Source: a virus
Reading direction: 5' to 3' (one strand)
Length of the DNA: 54,125 nt
Virus record (IMG/VR): IMGVR_UViG_3300021373_002388
Coordinates: 1-54,125 of that record
Below are positions 16,970 to 25,631 of this stretch, piece after piece. The position numbers were made by a program, and so were the translations under genes. Position 1 is the stretch's first letter. Each line of letters starts with the position of its first letter. The notes beneath the pieces are model-generated. The model worked only from the letters and a program-made list of their open reading frames with translations, ran no database searches and was not told where the DNA came from.

Positions 16970-18522
16970 TGGCCGTATGGGGAAAGGCAGACGATAAAAC
17001 AGCAACCGGTACGGTAGCACTAACCGAACCGACAGCAACCTTTGATGGTGCTTCGGACGTAGATGCTAACACCATTACTATAACCGCTCACCCGTTTCGA
17101 GTTGGTGATAAGGTTAATTATGTAGATGGTGGTGGTACACAGGTTGTAGGATTGGTTGACACTAGCGATTACTACATCACTAATGTCACAACAAACACAG
17201 TACAGTTGGCAGCAACCGAACATGACGCTCGTCACAACGTAGCAAACGTTATTACACTAGCAGATGGTGTTGGTGCAGCCCACGCACTTACATTGGCTTT
17301 TGACGTTTCTACTCGCGGCATCCTAACCGGTGCTGGTGGTGCAGACTTTACAGCAGAAGCTGCTGTTGGTGATGTTGTTGATGTTTCTGGACAGTCAATG
17401 GTAATTCTTTCTATTGAAAGCGCAACTGGCGCAACTGTAGAGAATCTTGACCGAGAGACCGCACTTGTTGCATTTGGCGCAACCGCATACACACTGAGCG
17501 AAAAGCCAGTGTCCATCGGTGCAGATTCAAACATCAGCGCATCTGAAGTTTTCGGTGTTGATAACACTGAACTTTCTGCTGGTGACGATAATGTTGTATC
17601 TATCGGCGTACAAGAAGCGGGTACAGGTTATCTTGAAGTTCCTGCTGTTACTATTACTGGTGGTGGTGGCTCTAGTGCTGCTGCAACCGCTTCTATTGCC
17701 GGTGGTGTGGTAACTGGAATTACTGTTACTAATGTTGGTTCAGGATATACTTCTGACCCCACAGTAGCAATTGACCTTCCGTTCATCACAATTCCACAGG
17801 CGAACGTAACAATTGCAGATACTGACACTATTGCATATACTGGTCACGGTCTTTCAGTGGCTGACGAAGTTAAATACCAAGACGGTGGTGGTGCTGCCCT
17901 TGCTGGTCTGGTTGATGACACTTCTTATTTTGTTTCTGGTGTTGGTCTAACCACTGATGATTTTCGTTTGGCAACTTCTGCTGTTCTTGCAGCAGGTGAA
18001 GCTGTACCAACCGCAACAATTACTGACACCGCTGGTGCGTTTGGAATCGCAACCTCTGATGGCAATCTTGCTGTCGGTGATCGCGTAGTCATTACCGGTA
18101 CACTGACTGGAACTGCTACAATTACTGGATATGTTGATGGAAACATCTATGAAGTATCTGCAGTAACTGGTGCTGCTCCTGCCAATACAGCCTTTACTCT
18201 TACAGATGAGGACGGTACTGCTTTGGTAACTACTGCAGGAACCCTTGAGGGTCTTACTCTGACTGGATACACCATTATCGATCTAACTGGTACTGGTAAC
18301 GATGCTCAGATTTTTGAGAAAATCGGTGAGACTGCTGCTACAGCAATCGCCGGTCGTGGTGCTGGTGCAACTTCTGGTGGTCCCGCACACTCCGGTTGGG
18401 TTAAGAAGACCGAGGGTGTTGGACAACGAGCAGGCCGGGTCCAATATGAAGTACTAGTGGCTTTGTCTAAGAATGGTATCACTGGCGATGCTGCCGATGA
18501 TATTCCGTTCCCTGACGCCTAA
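16969..18522 (+). CDS. Large repetitive virion structural protein
   Basis: 517 residues, low in Lys/Arg and rich in Thr, Ala, Gly and Val: beta-structured. Two related modules are visible, around residues 31-85 and 280-335, each with a 'GD/ADxVxYxDGGG..GLVD' core, plus a 'GSGYTSDPTVAI' repeat near 257. The C-terminus (GWVKKTEGVGQRAGRVQYEVLVAL) resembles the end of short structural proteins of marine T4-like phages, so extra modules appear inserted into a common scaffold. Starts in TAATG overlap with the upstream gene. Fibre, decoration or neck role not resolved. Confidence 0.8.
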   Translation: MAVWGKADDKTATGTVALTEPTATFDGASDVDANTITITAHPFRVGDKVNYVDGGGTQVVGLVDTSDYYITNVTTNTVQLAATEHDARHNVANVITLADGVGAAHALTLAFDVSTRGILTGAGGADFTAEAAVGDVVDVSGQSMVILSIESATGATVENLDRETALVAFGATAYTLSEKPVSIGADSNISASEVFGVDNTELSAGDDNVVSIGVQEAGTGYLEVPAVTITGGGGSSAAATASIAGGVVTGITVTNVGSGYTSDPTVAIDLPFITIPQANVTIADTDTIAYTGHGLSVADEVKYQDGGGAALAGLVDDTSYFVSGVGLTTDDFRLATSAVLAAGEAVPTATITDTAGAFGIATSDGNLAVGDRVVITGTLTGTATITGYVDGNIYEVSAVTGAAPANTAFTLTDEDGTALVTTAGTLEGLTLTGYTIIDLTGTGNDAQIFEKIGETAATAIAGRGAGATSGGPAHSGWVKKTEGVGQRAGRVQYEVLVALSKNGITGDAADDIPFPDA

Positions 18523-18552
18523 TAAATACTTTTAAATTATTAGGAGTATTTA

Positions 18553-18993
18553 ATGGCTGATTCAAAACTTTCAGAACTTACGGCTGCAACTTCTGCAGCC
18601 GTTTCTGATGTCCTTTATCTGGTCCAATCTGGCGTGAGCAAGAGAATCACTGCTGGCAATCTTTTTGCCAACATAGACTTTCCTGCTATTTTTAAAGATT
18701 TGGTACAGATTCAAGATGAAAATGAAATGACATCAATCGGCGCGATTGATATTACAACCAACATTACCAAAATCAATGACCCGGACCAAGCTGGTGCGCT
18801 AACAATTGCTTCTGGTGCTGATGGGCAGATGAAGTTTATAATCATGACCAGTAATACTGGTGCCCACACGTTAACACTCTCGGGCTCTGGTGTTGAAGGT
18901 AGTATTGCATTTGACTCAGCAGGTGACACTGCAACATTGATGTATACTGGTACTAAATGGTACATGGTTGGAGGTACTGCAACCATTACATAA
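18553..18993 (+). CDS. Fibre/neck-type structural protein
   Basis: 146 residues. The first 40 residues (KLSELTAATSAAVSDVLYLVQ) match a widespread phage fibre-associated motif, followed by beta strands ending in a 'DTATLMYTGTKWYMVGG' pattern seen at the C-terminus of tail fibre and appendage proteins. TAGGAG site precedes the ATG. Likely a virion surface or adaptor protein. Confidence 0.78.
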   Translation: MADSKLSELTAATSAAVSDVLYLVQSGVSKRITAGNLFANIDFPAIFKDLVQIQDENEMTSIGAIDITTNITKINDPDQAGALTIASGADGQMKFIIMTSNTGAHTLTLSGSGVEGSIAFDSAGDTATLMYTGTKWYMVGGTATIT

Positions 18994-19003
18994 GGATTAG
19001 TAT

Positions 19004-19381
19004 ATGATTGAGTTGAATGAAGAAAACTTTTACATTTATGCAGTAAAGCACTACTACAACCCCGGCTCCATGGGGGTAACAGATTTAGAAGAAGACCTGA
19101 ATCGTTTGAAGTACATAAAACGACTCCTGAATAGATATCACAAAACAGGAGAAGTGAACGAAAGGCTGGTTTTAAATCATCTTGTAGTTCTTTATAATGT
19201 ATTTGACGAAGCAGCCACTGATATGTTGTTTTATAAACTTGGTCAAGAGTATTGGTCAGACCTTAAAACCTATCTAGTGTTTTTACACAGAATGCCCTTA
19301 CAAACAATTGTGAGTGAGGGTATAAAACAAACTGATATACCTTTAAACGAAGAATTAATAGAGATACTGAGAAGCCTATAA
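19004..19381 (+). CDS. Conserved marine T4-like phage protein
   Basis: 125 residues, helical, with a block RLVLNHLVVLYNVFDEAATDMLF that I recognise from a conserved small protein in cyanophage-like myoviruses (DUF7207-like). No known function. It starts the trio 19004-20380, whose members overlap. Confidence 0.75.
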   Translation: MIELNEENFYIYAVKHYYNPGSMGVTDLEEDLNRLKYIKRLLNRYHKTGEVNERLVLNHLVVLYNVFDEAATDMLFYKLGQEYWSDLKTYLVFLHRMPLQTIVSEGIKQTDIPLNEELIEILRSL

Positions 19382-19914
19382 TGTCAAGATTAGCAGATGG
19401 ATATGTAACACTGAGAATTCTTAAGCTTCTCGCCACTCCTATTAAAAAAACCAAGGCGTATGAGCTTGGTATTGTTGATGCTGATGGAACAAAGATTAAG
19501 AACCCCATTACATCAACCGAGAAAGATGCCTACTCAATGCTACAGCGTTTCGTTTTTAAGGTACAAAAGGCACTGACAAAATCTCCAGATCGCAATGCAA
19601 AAAGGCTCTTGACAGTTGCTGCTGCATTGAGTATACTTAGAGAGAATGAGGACGTTTTGTCTTTGTCAGAAGAAGAATTCGATTCTCAACTGGCCTTGTT
19701 CGAAGGTTTTGATCAGGTAAAAACTCAAGCGAGTCTTCTGGAACTTGACATGTTGTCCTTCAAGACCTATTCAGAGGAAGTGGCTGCAAATGCTGTTGGT
19801 GGGGGTGGTATCGATGGGATTGGAATTGGTCCCAAAGGTGAGCCCGGTAGAGACCCAGTAATGATGCCCATGGTCCGAAGGCGCAAGAAAAAGAAGAAGA
19901 AAAATGTCCGATAA
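19381..19914 (+). CDS. Conserved T4-like phage protein with collagen-like tail
   Basis: 177 residues. The N-terminal part (LRILKLLATPIKKTKAYELG, then AYSMLQRFVFKVQKAL) resembles a conserved protein of marine T4-like phages. Near the C-terminus there is a short Gly-X-Y-like stretch (GIGPKGEPGRDP) and a run of about twelve Arg/Lys residues. It overlaps the preceding stop by 1 base and the next start by 11 bases. Confidence 0.75.
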   Translation: MSRLADGYVTLRILKLLATPIKKTKAYELGIVDADGTKIKNPITSTEKDAYSMLQRFVFKVQKALTKSPDRNAKRLLTVAAALSILRENEDVLSLSEEEFDSQLALFEGFDQVKTQASLLELDMLSFKTYSEEVAANAVGGGGIDGIGIGPKGEPGRDPVMMPMVRRRKKKKKKNVR

Positions 19915-20380
19915 TTTAGAAACGGAAATCGCAATCGTCAAGAATGACGTAAACCAAATTGGGAGACTATTTAGTAAACTCGAAATTGCTCTGGATAAAA
20001 TTACTGACGTTAACGCTAGCATCGGTCAAATGTTGGCTGTCCACGAACAACGTCTTGTAGATTCGGAAAAGGAATTTGTTTACATAAAAAAGGAAATAGA
20101 TGCTGCAGATGAAAAAATGAACAATGAAATAAAAGAAATCCATTCACGACTAACCACCAATACAAGGGAAATTGAGCGGAAAATGTCAGACGAAATAGAT
20201 AAGGTATTAGCAGCAATTAAAGACCTGAAAAAATCTATAGATGATCACGAACAGGACGTAGAAGATCGTTTGGTTTCATTGGAGAAGTGGAGATGGATTA
20301 TCCTAGGTGCCTTTACTACTGGGGCTTTCCTGCTTGGCAACGGAGTGACATTTTCTAAAATATTGGGTATATTCGCTTGA
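19904..20380 (+). CDS. Coiled-coil protein with C-terminal membrane anchor
   Basis: 158 residues: a coiled coil through about residues 5-128 and one hydrophobic helix at 131-150 (WIILGAFTTGAFLLGNGVTF). Similar tail-anchored coiled-coil proteins occur in marine T4-like phages; one possibility is a spanin-like or superinfection-related membrane protein. The TGA stop is inside the -35 of the primase promoter. Confidence 0.7.
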   Translation: MSDNLETEIAIVKNDVNQIGRLFSKLEIALDKITDVNASIGQMLAVHEQRLVDSEKEFVYIKKEIDAADEKMNNEIKEIHSRLTTNTREIERKMSDEIDKVLAAIKDLKKSIDDHEQDVEDRLVSLEKWRWIILGAFTTGAFLLGNGVTFSKILGIFA

Positions 20381-20405
20381 CAGCCGCCTAAAAATTTAGT
20401 ATCAT
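20377..20405 (+). promoter_or_regulatory. Sigma70 promoter for primase
   Basis: TTGACA (20377-20382), 17-base spacer, TATCAT (20400-20405). Start of RNA is expected near 20412, which is the primase ATG itself. Confidence 0.75.
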
Positions 20406-20411
20406 TATATA

Positions 20412-21434
20412 ATGTCTTTATATATTGATCTAAAATACATAAATCAAATTTCCTTCAAACTAGACCGGTTTGCGAAAAAGCAGGATTACCTGTTCAATTT
20501 TCGCTGCCCGTATTGTGGGGATTCCCATACAAACAAGAATAAGGCTCGTGGATACATCTATCGTAAAAACAACGATATGTTCTACCGGTGCCATAATTGT
20601 CATGAGGGCACTACCTTTGGGAAGCTACTGGAACACGTAGACCCATTGCTGTATAAAGATTATGTGCTGGAGAAGTTCATCAAGAAAGATGACCCGAAAC
20701 CAGAGAAGAAGAACCCAGAGTTCGCATTTGATTTTAAACCGAAGTTTGATAAGCCTTTGTCTATCATTGATGGGCTCATGGACCGATTGGATATGTTACC
20801 CAGTGACCATGAGGCAGTTCGTTATGTGAAATCCCGCCAAATTCCAGAAGAACAGTTTTCTCGAATGTACTTTGTGGAAGACATTAGGAATCTCACAACA
20901 CTCAATCAAAAGTACAAGAAGCCCTTTGAAAAAATGGGAGCACAGCCACGGCTTGCATTACCATTCATCAGAGAAGACGGTCAGGTTGTCGGTTTGTGTT
21001 TGCGAGCCCTGCGTGGTGAAAAACTCAGATATATAAATCTTATTATCAAGGAAGAACTACAGGTCTACGGATTAGACACTGTAGATGTGGACAAGGAAGT
21101 TTTTGTTGTGGAGGGGCCTATTGACAGCCTCTTCCTCGACAACTCAATAGCATGTGTCGGTACTTCTTTTAATAAAGTTGACCACTTAAGACTGACACAT
21201 TTTACAATGATTTTTGATAACCAGCCTCGCAATAAAGAAGTGTGTGCTCTTATCAAAAAACAAATAGAGGCTGGGAATAAAATATGTCTTTGGCCTGATG
21301 TTGTTGAAGAAAAAGATATAAATGAAATGATTCTTTCTGGGCTATCTAAGGAAAACATAACTAAGATAATTCAGGATAATACATATCAAGGTCTTGAAGC
21401 AGAACTTGAGTTTGCAGAATGGAGGAAGTGTTGA
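20412..21434 (+). CDS. 61: DNA primase gp61
   Basis: 340 residues. A zinc-binding domain has Cys32, Cys35, Cys60 and Cys63 in the same context as T4 gp61 (FRCPYCGDS, NKARG). The TOPRIM core has VVEGPIDSLF (Glu234) and a later acidic segment (TMIFDNQPR). It synthesises RNA primers with helicase gp41. There is no ribosome site before ATG 20412, and the promoter predicts a leaderless transcript. Its stop overlaps a small disrupted ORF. Confidence 0.93.
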   Translation: MSLYIDLKYINQISFKLDRFAKKQDYLFNFRCPYCGDSHTNKNKARGYIYRKNNDMFYRCHNCHEGTTFGKLLEHVDPLLYKDYVLEKFIKKDDPKPEKKNPEFAFDFKPKFDKPLSIIDGLMDRLDMLPSDHEAVRYVKSRQIPEEQFSRMYFVEDIRNLTTLNQKYKKPFEKMGAQPRLALPFIREDGQVVGLCLRALRGEKLRYINLIIKEELQVYGLDTVDVDKEVFVVEGPIDSLFLDNSIACVGTSFNKVDHLRLTHFTMIFDNQPRNKEVCALIKKQIEAGNKICLWPDVVEEKDINEMILSGLSKENITKIIQDNTYQGLEAELEFAEWRKC

Positions 21435-21564
21435 TGAGTGAATTTTTTGATTGGTTGATACTGGGTGGGAACGAAAGTATGAAGCCGCAGATCAGAAGCT
21501 GGACTATATGATCGAATTACTAGAAATGGAAGCAACAATCGCAGCCGCAGAGCTATCACAATAA
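21434..21564 (+). pseudogene. Small frameshifted ORF between primase and nrdA
   Basis: ATG 21434 overlaps the primase stop and has GGAGGAAG upstream, but reads only 25 codons. Adding one base near 21455-21457 would join its first seven residues (MSEFFDW) to a second frame that runs on as DTGWERKYEAADQKLDYMIE and ends at TAA 21562-21564, giving about 44 residues of helical, well-formed protein. Either a real single-base deletion, a sequencing error, or a frameshift site. Confidence 0.5.
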
Positions 21565-21577
21565 TAAGAGGAAGTAC

Positions 21578-23374
21578 ATGAAGAAAGAACATGTGGGGAT
21601 ACAAATAGATTTATCCCGTGACGAACTGTTTGACAAATTAGGCTTAAGTAGACTTAGAGAAAGCTACATGCAGGAAGACGAAGAGTCTCCTCAAGAAAGA
21701 TTTGCATATGTTAGTGCCAAGTTTGGTTCTAACCCAGAACACTCACAACGGCTGTATGAATACGCAAGTAAGCACTGGTTGTCATACTCGACACCAATTC
21801 TTTCTTTTGGTAAGACTAAGAAGGGACAACCAATTTCATGCTTCCTAAATTACATCGATGATACTGCACCCGGTCTTGTCGATAATCTTTCCGAGACCAA
21901 TTGGCTATCCATGTTGGGTGGTGGTGTAGGTATCGGTTTCGGTATCCGAGCCAGCGACGATAAGTCTGTTGGTGTGATGCCACACCTAAAAACTTACGAT
22001 GCATCTTCTCTGGCTTATCGGCAAGCAGGTCGGCGTGGTAGTATCGCAACGTATCTGGATATTTCTCACCCAGACATTTTAATGTATCTGGAAATGAGAA
22101 AGCCCACTGGTGACCAGAATGTTCGTGCATTAAATCTGCACCATGCGGTAAATATCCCTGACCGGTTTATGGAAATCGTTGAACGAGCCATGACTGACCC
22201 GGACGTTGATGACGGTTGGAACTTGGTGGACCCCCATTCAGGAGAAATTCGAGAGACCGTATCTGCCAAGAAACTTTGGCAAAAGCTTTTGGAATTGCGA
22301 ATGGAAACGGGTGAGCCGTACATCCATTTTATTGATGCCAGCAATCGTGCTCTACCAGAATTCCAGAAAAATTTGGGCTTGAAGATACACCAATCAAATT
22401 TGTGCAGTGAAATTCTTCTAGCCACAGACAAACTCCGAACCGCTGTTTGTTGTTTGTCATCATTGAACCTTGAGTACTATGACTCATGGTCTAAGAACAC
22501 ACAGTTTATCCGTGACGTAGCAGAAATGCTGGATAACGTTTTACAATATTTTATTGATCATGCTCCTGATTATGTGTCCCGAGCGGTTTACTCTGCAATG
22601 AGAGAACGTAGTATTGGTGTTGGCGAACTTGGCTGGCATGCGTATCTCCAGAGTAAGAACATTCCGTTCGAGAGTGCGATTGCTAAGGCTACTAATCTGA
22701 GGGTTGAGAAACATATCAGAGGAAAACTTGATGAAGCAAACTTGGAGCTTGGAAAAGAGCGCGGAGAGGCACCAGATGCAGAGGGCACTGGGCAACGATT
22801 TAGTCATGTACGGGCGATTGCACCGAACGCATCTAGTAGCATCATTATGGGCAACACTAGTCCATCAATTGAGCCGTTTCGGGCAAATGCTTACAGACAA
22901 GATACCATGTCTGGGGCTCATCTCAATAAAAATAAGTATCTGGTTAAGCTTATTCAAAGTAAGATTGAAGCTGGGGAAACTAAACAGGCAGAAGAAGAAA
23001 TCTGGTCTTCAATAATTTCAAACGATGGTTCAGTCCAGCACCTGAGATTTTTGGATGACTATGAAAAGGATGTATTTAAGACAGCCATGGAAATCGATCA
23101 GCGTTGGTTGGTTGAACATGCAGCTACCCGTCAAAAGTACATCGATCAGGGACAGTCCCTGAACCTGTTCTTCCGTCCAGATGTGAACATTAAATACCTG
23201 CATGCTGTTCATTACATGGCGTGGAAACAGGGACTCAAGACTTTGTACTACTGTCGTTCAGAGAAGGCAGCAAAGGCAGACCGAGTATCGAATCGAATTG
23301 AGAGACAAATTATCAAAGAGATTGATTTGAATGCAATGGTAGAAGAAGGAGAGTGCTTATCTTGTGAAGGATAG
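21578..23374 (+). CDS. nrdA: Ribonucleotide reductase class I alpha subunit NrdA
   Basis: 598 residues, reducing ribonucleotides to deoxyribonucleotides for phage DNA synthesis. The active-site landmarks are present: STPILSF, the SNLCSEI cysteine loop, the ASSSIIMGNTSPSIEP region, and a C-terminal ECLSCEG pair that exchanges electrons with thioredoxin/glutaredoxin. It is shorter than E. coli NrdA (761) because it starts near the catalytic domain and lacks the ATP-cone regulatory domain, so dATP feedback inhibition may be absent. AAGAGGAAG site upstream. Confidence 0.95.
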   Translation: MKKEHVGIQIDLSRDELFDKLGLSRLRESYMQEDEESPQERFAYVSAKFGSNPEHSQRLYEYASKHWLSYSTPILSFGKTKKGQPISCFLNYIDDTAPGLVDNLSETNWLSMLGGGVGIGFGIRASDDKSVGVMPHLKTYDASSLAYRQAGRRGSIATYLDISHPDILMYLEMRKPTGDQNVRALNLHHAVNIPDRFMEIVERAMTDPDVDDGWNLVDPHSGEIRETVSAKKLWQKLLELRMETGEPYIHFIDASNRALPEFQKNLGLKIHQSNLCSEILLATDKLRTAVCCLSSLNLEYYDSWSKNTQFIRDVAEMLDNVLQYFIDHAPDYVSRAVYSAMRERSIGVGELGWHAYLQSKNIPFESAIAKATNLRVEKHIRGKLDEANLELGKERGEAPDAEGTGQRFSHVRAIAPNASSSIIMGNTSPSIEPFRANAYRQDTMSGAHLNKNKYLVKLIQSKIEAGETKQAEEEIWSSIISNDGSVQHLRFLDDYEKDVFKTAMEIDQRWLVEHAATRQKYIDQGQSLNLFFRPDVNIKYLHAVHYMAWKQGLKTLYYCRSEKAAKADRVSNRIERQIIKEIDLNAMVEEGECLSCEG

Positions 23375-23409
23375 CGAAGGTTAAGTTTTTATAATGAGAG
23401 GGTAGAACA

Positions 23410-24015
23410 ATTAACGACATAACATTAGAGTACATAGACAGTTGTATCCCACCAGACCAGCCAATTGGTGTTATGGTTTCTGGTGGGATTGACAGTGCTA
23501 CGCTTTGGTATGCTGCGAAGAAGATTTGTCTTGAGCGTGGGCAGGAATGTCTGCCATACAGTATAGCCAAGCTTGATGGTGCCGAGTATCATGCCACTAG
23601 TGTTATGATTGTCACCTGTAAGCTCCTAGGAATCCCTCTGATAAAAACTAAGATGGTTGGTGAGGTAACCGATGACCACTGTGAAACGACTGTCTCAGGG
23701 ATTCGTGAGGTCGCTCAGATGGGTAAGTATGTGTTGGCAGGAGATACAGCATATTTCCCAGATTTGGACCCCGGATTTGATTTGCTACCAAGAAACAGAG
23801 CACCCGAAAACCACCCAGTTTTTCAACCTTATTTCGATTTAACTAAAGAAAAAACGATAAAATTTGCAAAAAACTTAGGTATTTTGGACGTTCTTATGTT
23901 AGTGACCCATTCATGCACCGAACGGAGCATATCACGCTGTAAAAAGTGTTATTGGTGTAGGGAGCGTGAACTGGCTTTCAATAAACTTGGTATTGTGGAT
24001 GGAGGTTCAGCATGA
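23410..24015 (+). CDS. QueC-like PP-loop ATPase (7-cyano-7-deazaguanine synthase family)
   Basis: About 201 residues if started at ATT 23410; the first ATG (23473) begins only two residues before the PP-loop SGGIDSAT and would remove the strand QPIGVMV that belongs to the fold. GAGAGG lies 8 bases before ATT 23410. The C-terminus has C-x5-RC-x2-C-x2-C (from SCTERSISRCKKCYWC), the zinc site of QueC. QueC makes preQ0 for queuosine or for deazaguanine DNA modification. No other pathway gene is recognised in this window. It may be a related adenylating enzyme. Confidence 0.8.
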   Translation: MNDITLEYIDSCIPPDQPIGVMVSGGIDSATLWYAAKKICLERGQECLPYSIAKLDGAEYHATSVMIVTCKLLGIPLIKTKMVGEVTDDHCETTVSGIREVAQMGKYVLAGDTAYFPDLDPGFDLLPRNRAPENHPVFQPYFDLTKEKTIKFAKNLGILDVLMLVTHSCTERSISRCKKCYWCRERELAFNKLGIVDGGSA

Positions 24016-24407
24016 ATGTCTGGAATTATTTAACGATGATGGTGGTTTGTCTTATGATTGTTGCACTATCATTTATTGGAAAAATGGATGTGTCAGAATC
24101 AGAGCCAGAACAGTCGCTAATAATGTCGGCGGTATCCTGTTCTGCAAATGAGGCTAAAAACCAATTGAAGATTTCTTGTGAGGCAACCAGTTGGGGTAGG
24201 TGGGAAATCTTTTACGTGTACGATAATGAAATAGTATTCAAAGAGGCTGACGTATATAATGATAGTGTGGGGGTAGTATTTTCCACGAACCCAGTAGAAC
24301 TATTTGTCGTTTACTTCGATGAGGGTGGGGAGAAAAATGAAGTCTGGTTGCAGATTGAAAGCACTCTAAAAAGTTGTGCCCCAGTTAATAGTTGTTATAT
24401 TCCATGA
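24012..24407 (+). CDS. Exported or membrane-anchored small protein
   Basis: 131 residues with a hydrophobic N-terminal helix (about 5-22, YLTMMVVCLMIVALSFIG), then a beta-rich region with four cysteines (SCSA, ISCE, KSCAP, NSCY) that could form disulphides in the periplasm. ATGA overlap with the QueC-like gene and the next gene. No family recognised. Confidence 0.68.
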   Translation: MNVWNYLTMMVVCLMIVALSFIGKMDVSESEPEQSLIMSAVSCSANEAKNQLKISCEATSWGRWEIFYVYDNEIVFKEADVYNDSVGVVFSTNPVELFVVYFDEGGEKNEVWLQIESTLKSCAPVNSCYIP

Positions 24408-25033
24408 TTGTAAGAGTTAATAGTCATTATCCAATCGAAGACATGATTGAGTTTTGTAATGCTGCTATCGATATAAAGAAGCCAGCAACGATTAATTTGG
24501 AAACCGATGATTGGGAGAATAACCCGCACACTCTTCTCTATGCGTTATACATAGAGAGGCGATATGACGGTGATAGGTCAGGCTATCTGGTCTGTCGGGA
24601 AAATGATAAGGTTGTCGCTGGTGCTGGTTGGTCTCCTTGCGTGATAGACCCCCAGATGTACGTGCAGTCAAGATCGTTTGTGGTCAACTCTATGAACTTT
24701 CACAGACTATCATTCGCAATTTCAGACTATGCATTTTACAGCCAGTATAAAGGTGGGGTACTAACATTTGAACCTCATAACTATGAATTTATGATGCGTC
24801 TCGTGGACCTTCAGGCAGCACACGCTTTCGACCCTTATTATGAAAAAGATCGGGTATGTGGGAGAGTGTTCAGACACACTTATAAAAAACAAAAAACCCG
24901 GTGTCTACCACTAATGCTATATCCAGCCCCGGTGAATTATAGATACTGCAAACAATTTTTAGTTGCACATTTTTTTGATGAAAATTATCGAGAAACTTTT
25001 GTGAGGAAAGTTGCAATACATGAGACGGTTTAG
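24404..25033 (+). CDS. GNAT-like hypothetical protein
   Basis: 209 residues from ATG 24404 (ATGA overlap). The middle (SGYLVCRENDKVVAGAGW) looks like the central strands of a GNAT acetyltransferase, and a long aromatic C-terminal part follows. No clear acetyl-CoA Q/RxxGxG/A loop is seen, so activity is uncertain. Confidence 0.62.
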   Translation: MIVRVNSHYPIEDMIEFCNAAIDIKKPATINLETDDWENNPHTLLYALYIERRYDGDRSGYLVCRENDKVVAGAGWSPCVIDPQMYVQSRSFVVNSMNFHRLSFAISDYAFYSQYKGGVLTFEPHNYEFMMRLVDLQAAHAFDPYYEKDRVCGRVFRHTYKKQKTRCLPLMLYPAPVNYRYCKQFLVAHFFDENYRETFVRKVAIHETV

Positions 25034-25631
25034 ACGTTGGGATGAAGACCCTATTTATGAAATTGATTATGACGATTGGAATAACTCTATTGCTTTGTTT
25101 GGTGACTCCACGACATATGGAAGGGGGTTACCGGAGAGAGACCGATTACATAATAAACTAAACAGTGAAAGGCCGGTAAATAATTTTTCTTATCCCGGTC
25201 ACTCGAACGAACATATTTTTAAACGTATTGTTGATGTGGTAAGTGAGCATGGGTTTCCCCATGCAATAGTTGTTGGGTGGACTTCAAGTAAAAGAATGAC
25301 TGTCATTGATGAGGCTACAGATTGCATGGAGCCATTGGGCATTTGGACAGGCAAGCAAAATTCTGGTTATGATCTTTTCATTACTATGATGAGCGAGTTC
25401 CCAAAGACCTTAGTATCAAGGACAGAAGACATTGTTAAAGCTACTCGACTGATGTGCCAAGATAAGTGCATATTGAAAGAGTGGACTATATTTGAGATAC
25501 CATTCATGGTGGGAATCCCGAACGAAGAAACCGGGATACACTATCAAGAAAGAATTGATTTCGGATACGATGACATGCACCCCGGACCAAAAACCATAAC
25601 AGAAATTAGTAAATATATAGGAACGATATAA
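25020..25631 (+). CDS. SGNH-hydrolase-like protein
   Basis: 203 residues. Block I ALFGDSTTYGRG (about 25-36), a GHSNEH segment resembling the Gly/Asn blocks, and a C-terminal DDMHPGPKT like the Asp-x-x-His block V indicate an SGNH/GDSL fold, usually an esterase or sugar O-deacetylase. Start is ATG 25020 or the TTG at 25011, which is better placed relative to GAGG. Overlaps the previous gene by 14 bases. Target unknown. Confidence 0.72.
   Translation: MRRFRRWDEDPIYEIDYDDWNNSIALFGDSTTYGRGLPERDRLHNKLNSERPVNNFSYPGHSNEHIFKRIVDVVSEHGFPHAIVVGWTSSKRMTVIDEATDCMEPLGIWTGKQNSGYDLFITMMSEFPKTLVSRTEDIVKATRLMCQDKCILKEWTIFEIPFMVGIPNEETGIHYQERIDFGYDDMHPGPKTITEISKYIGTI

Noticed and set aside
17020-18146. Several long - strand ORFs across the repetitive structural gene
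   Set aside because: They are shadows created by the biased composition of the Thr/Ala/Gly/Val-rich coding strand; none has a ribosome site or plausible protein features.
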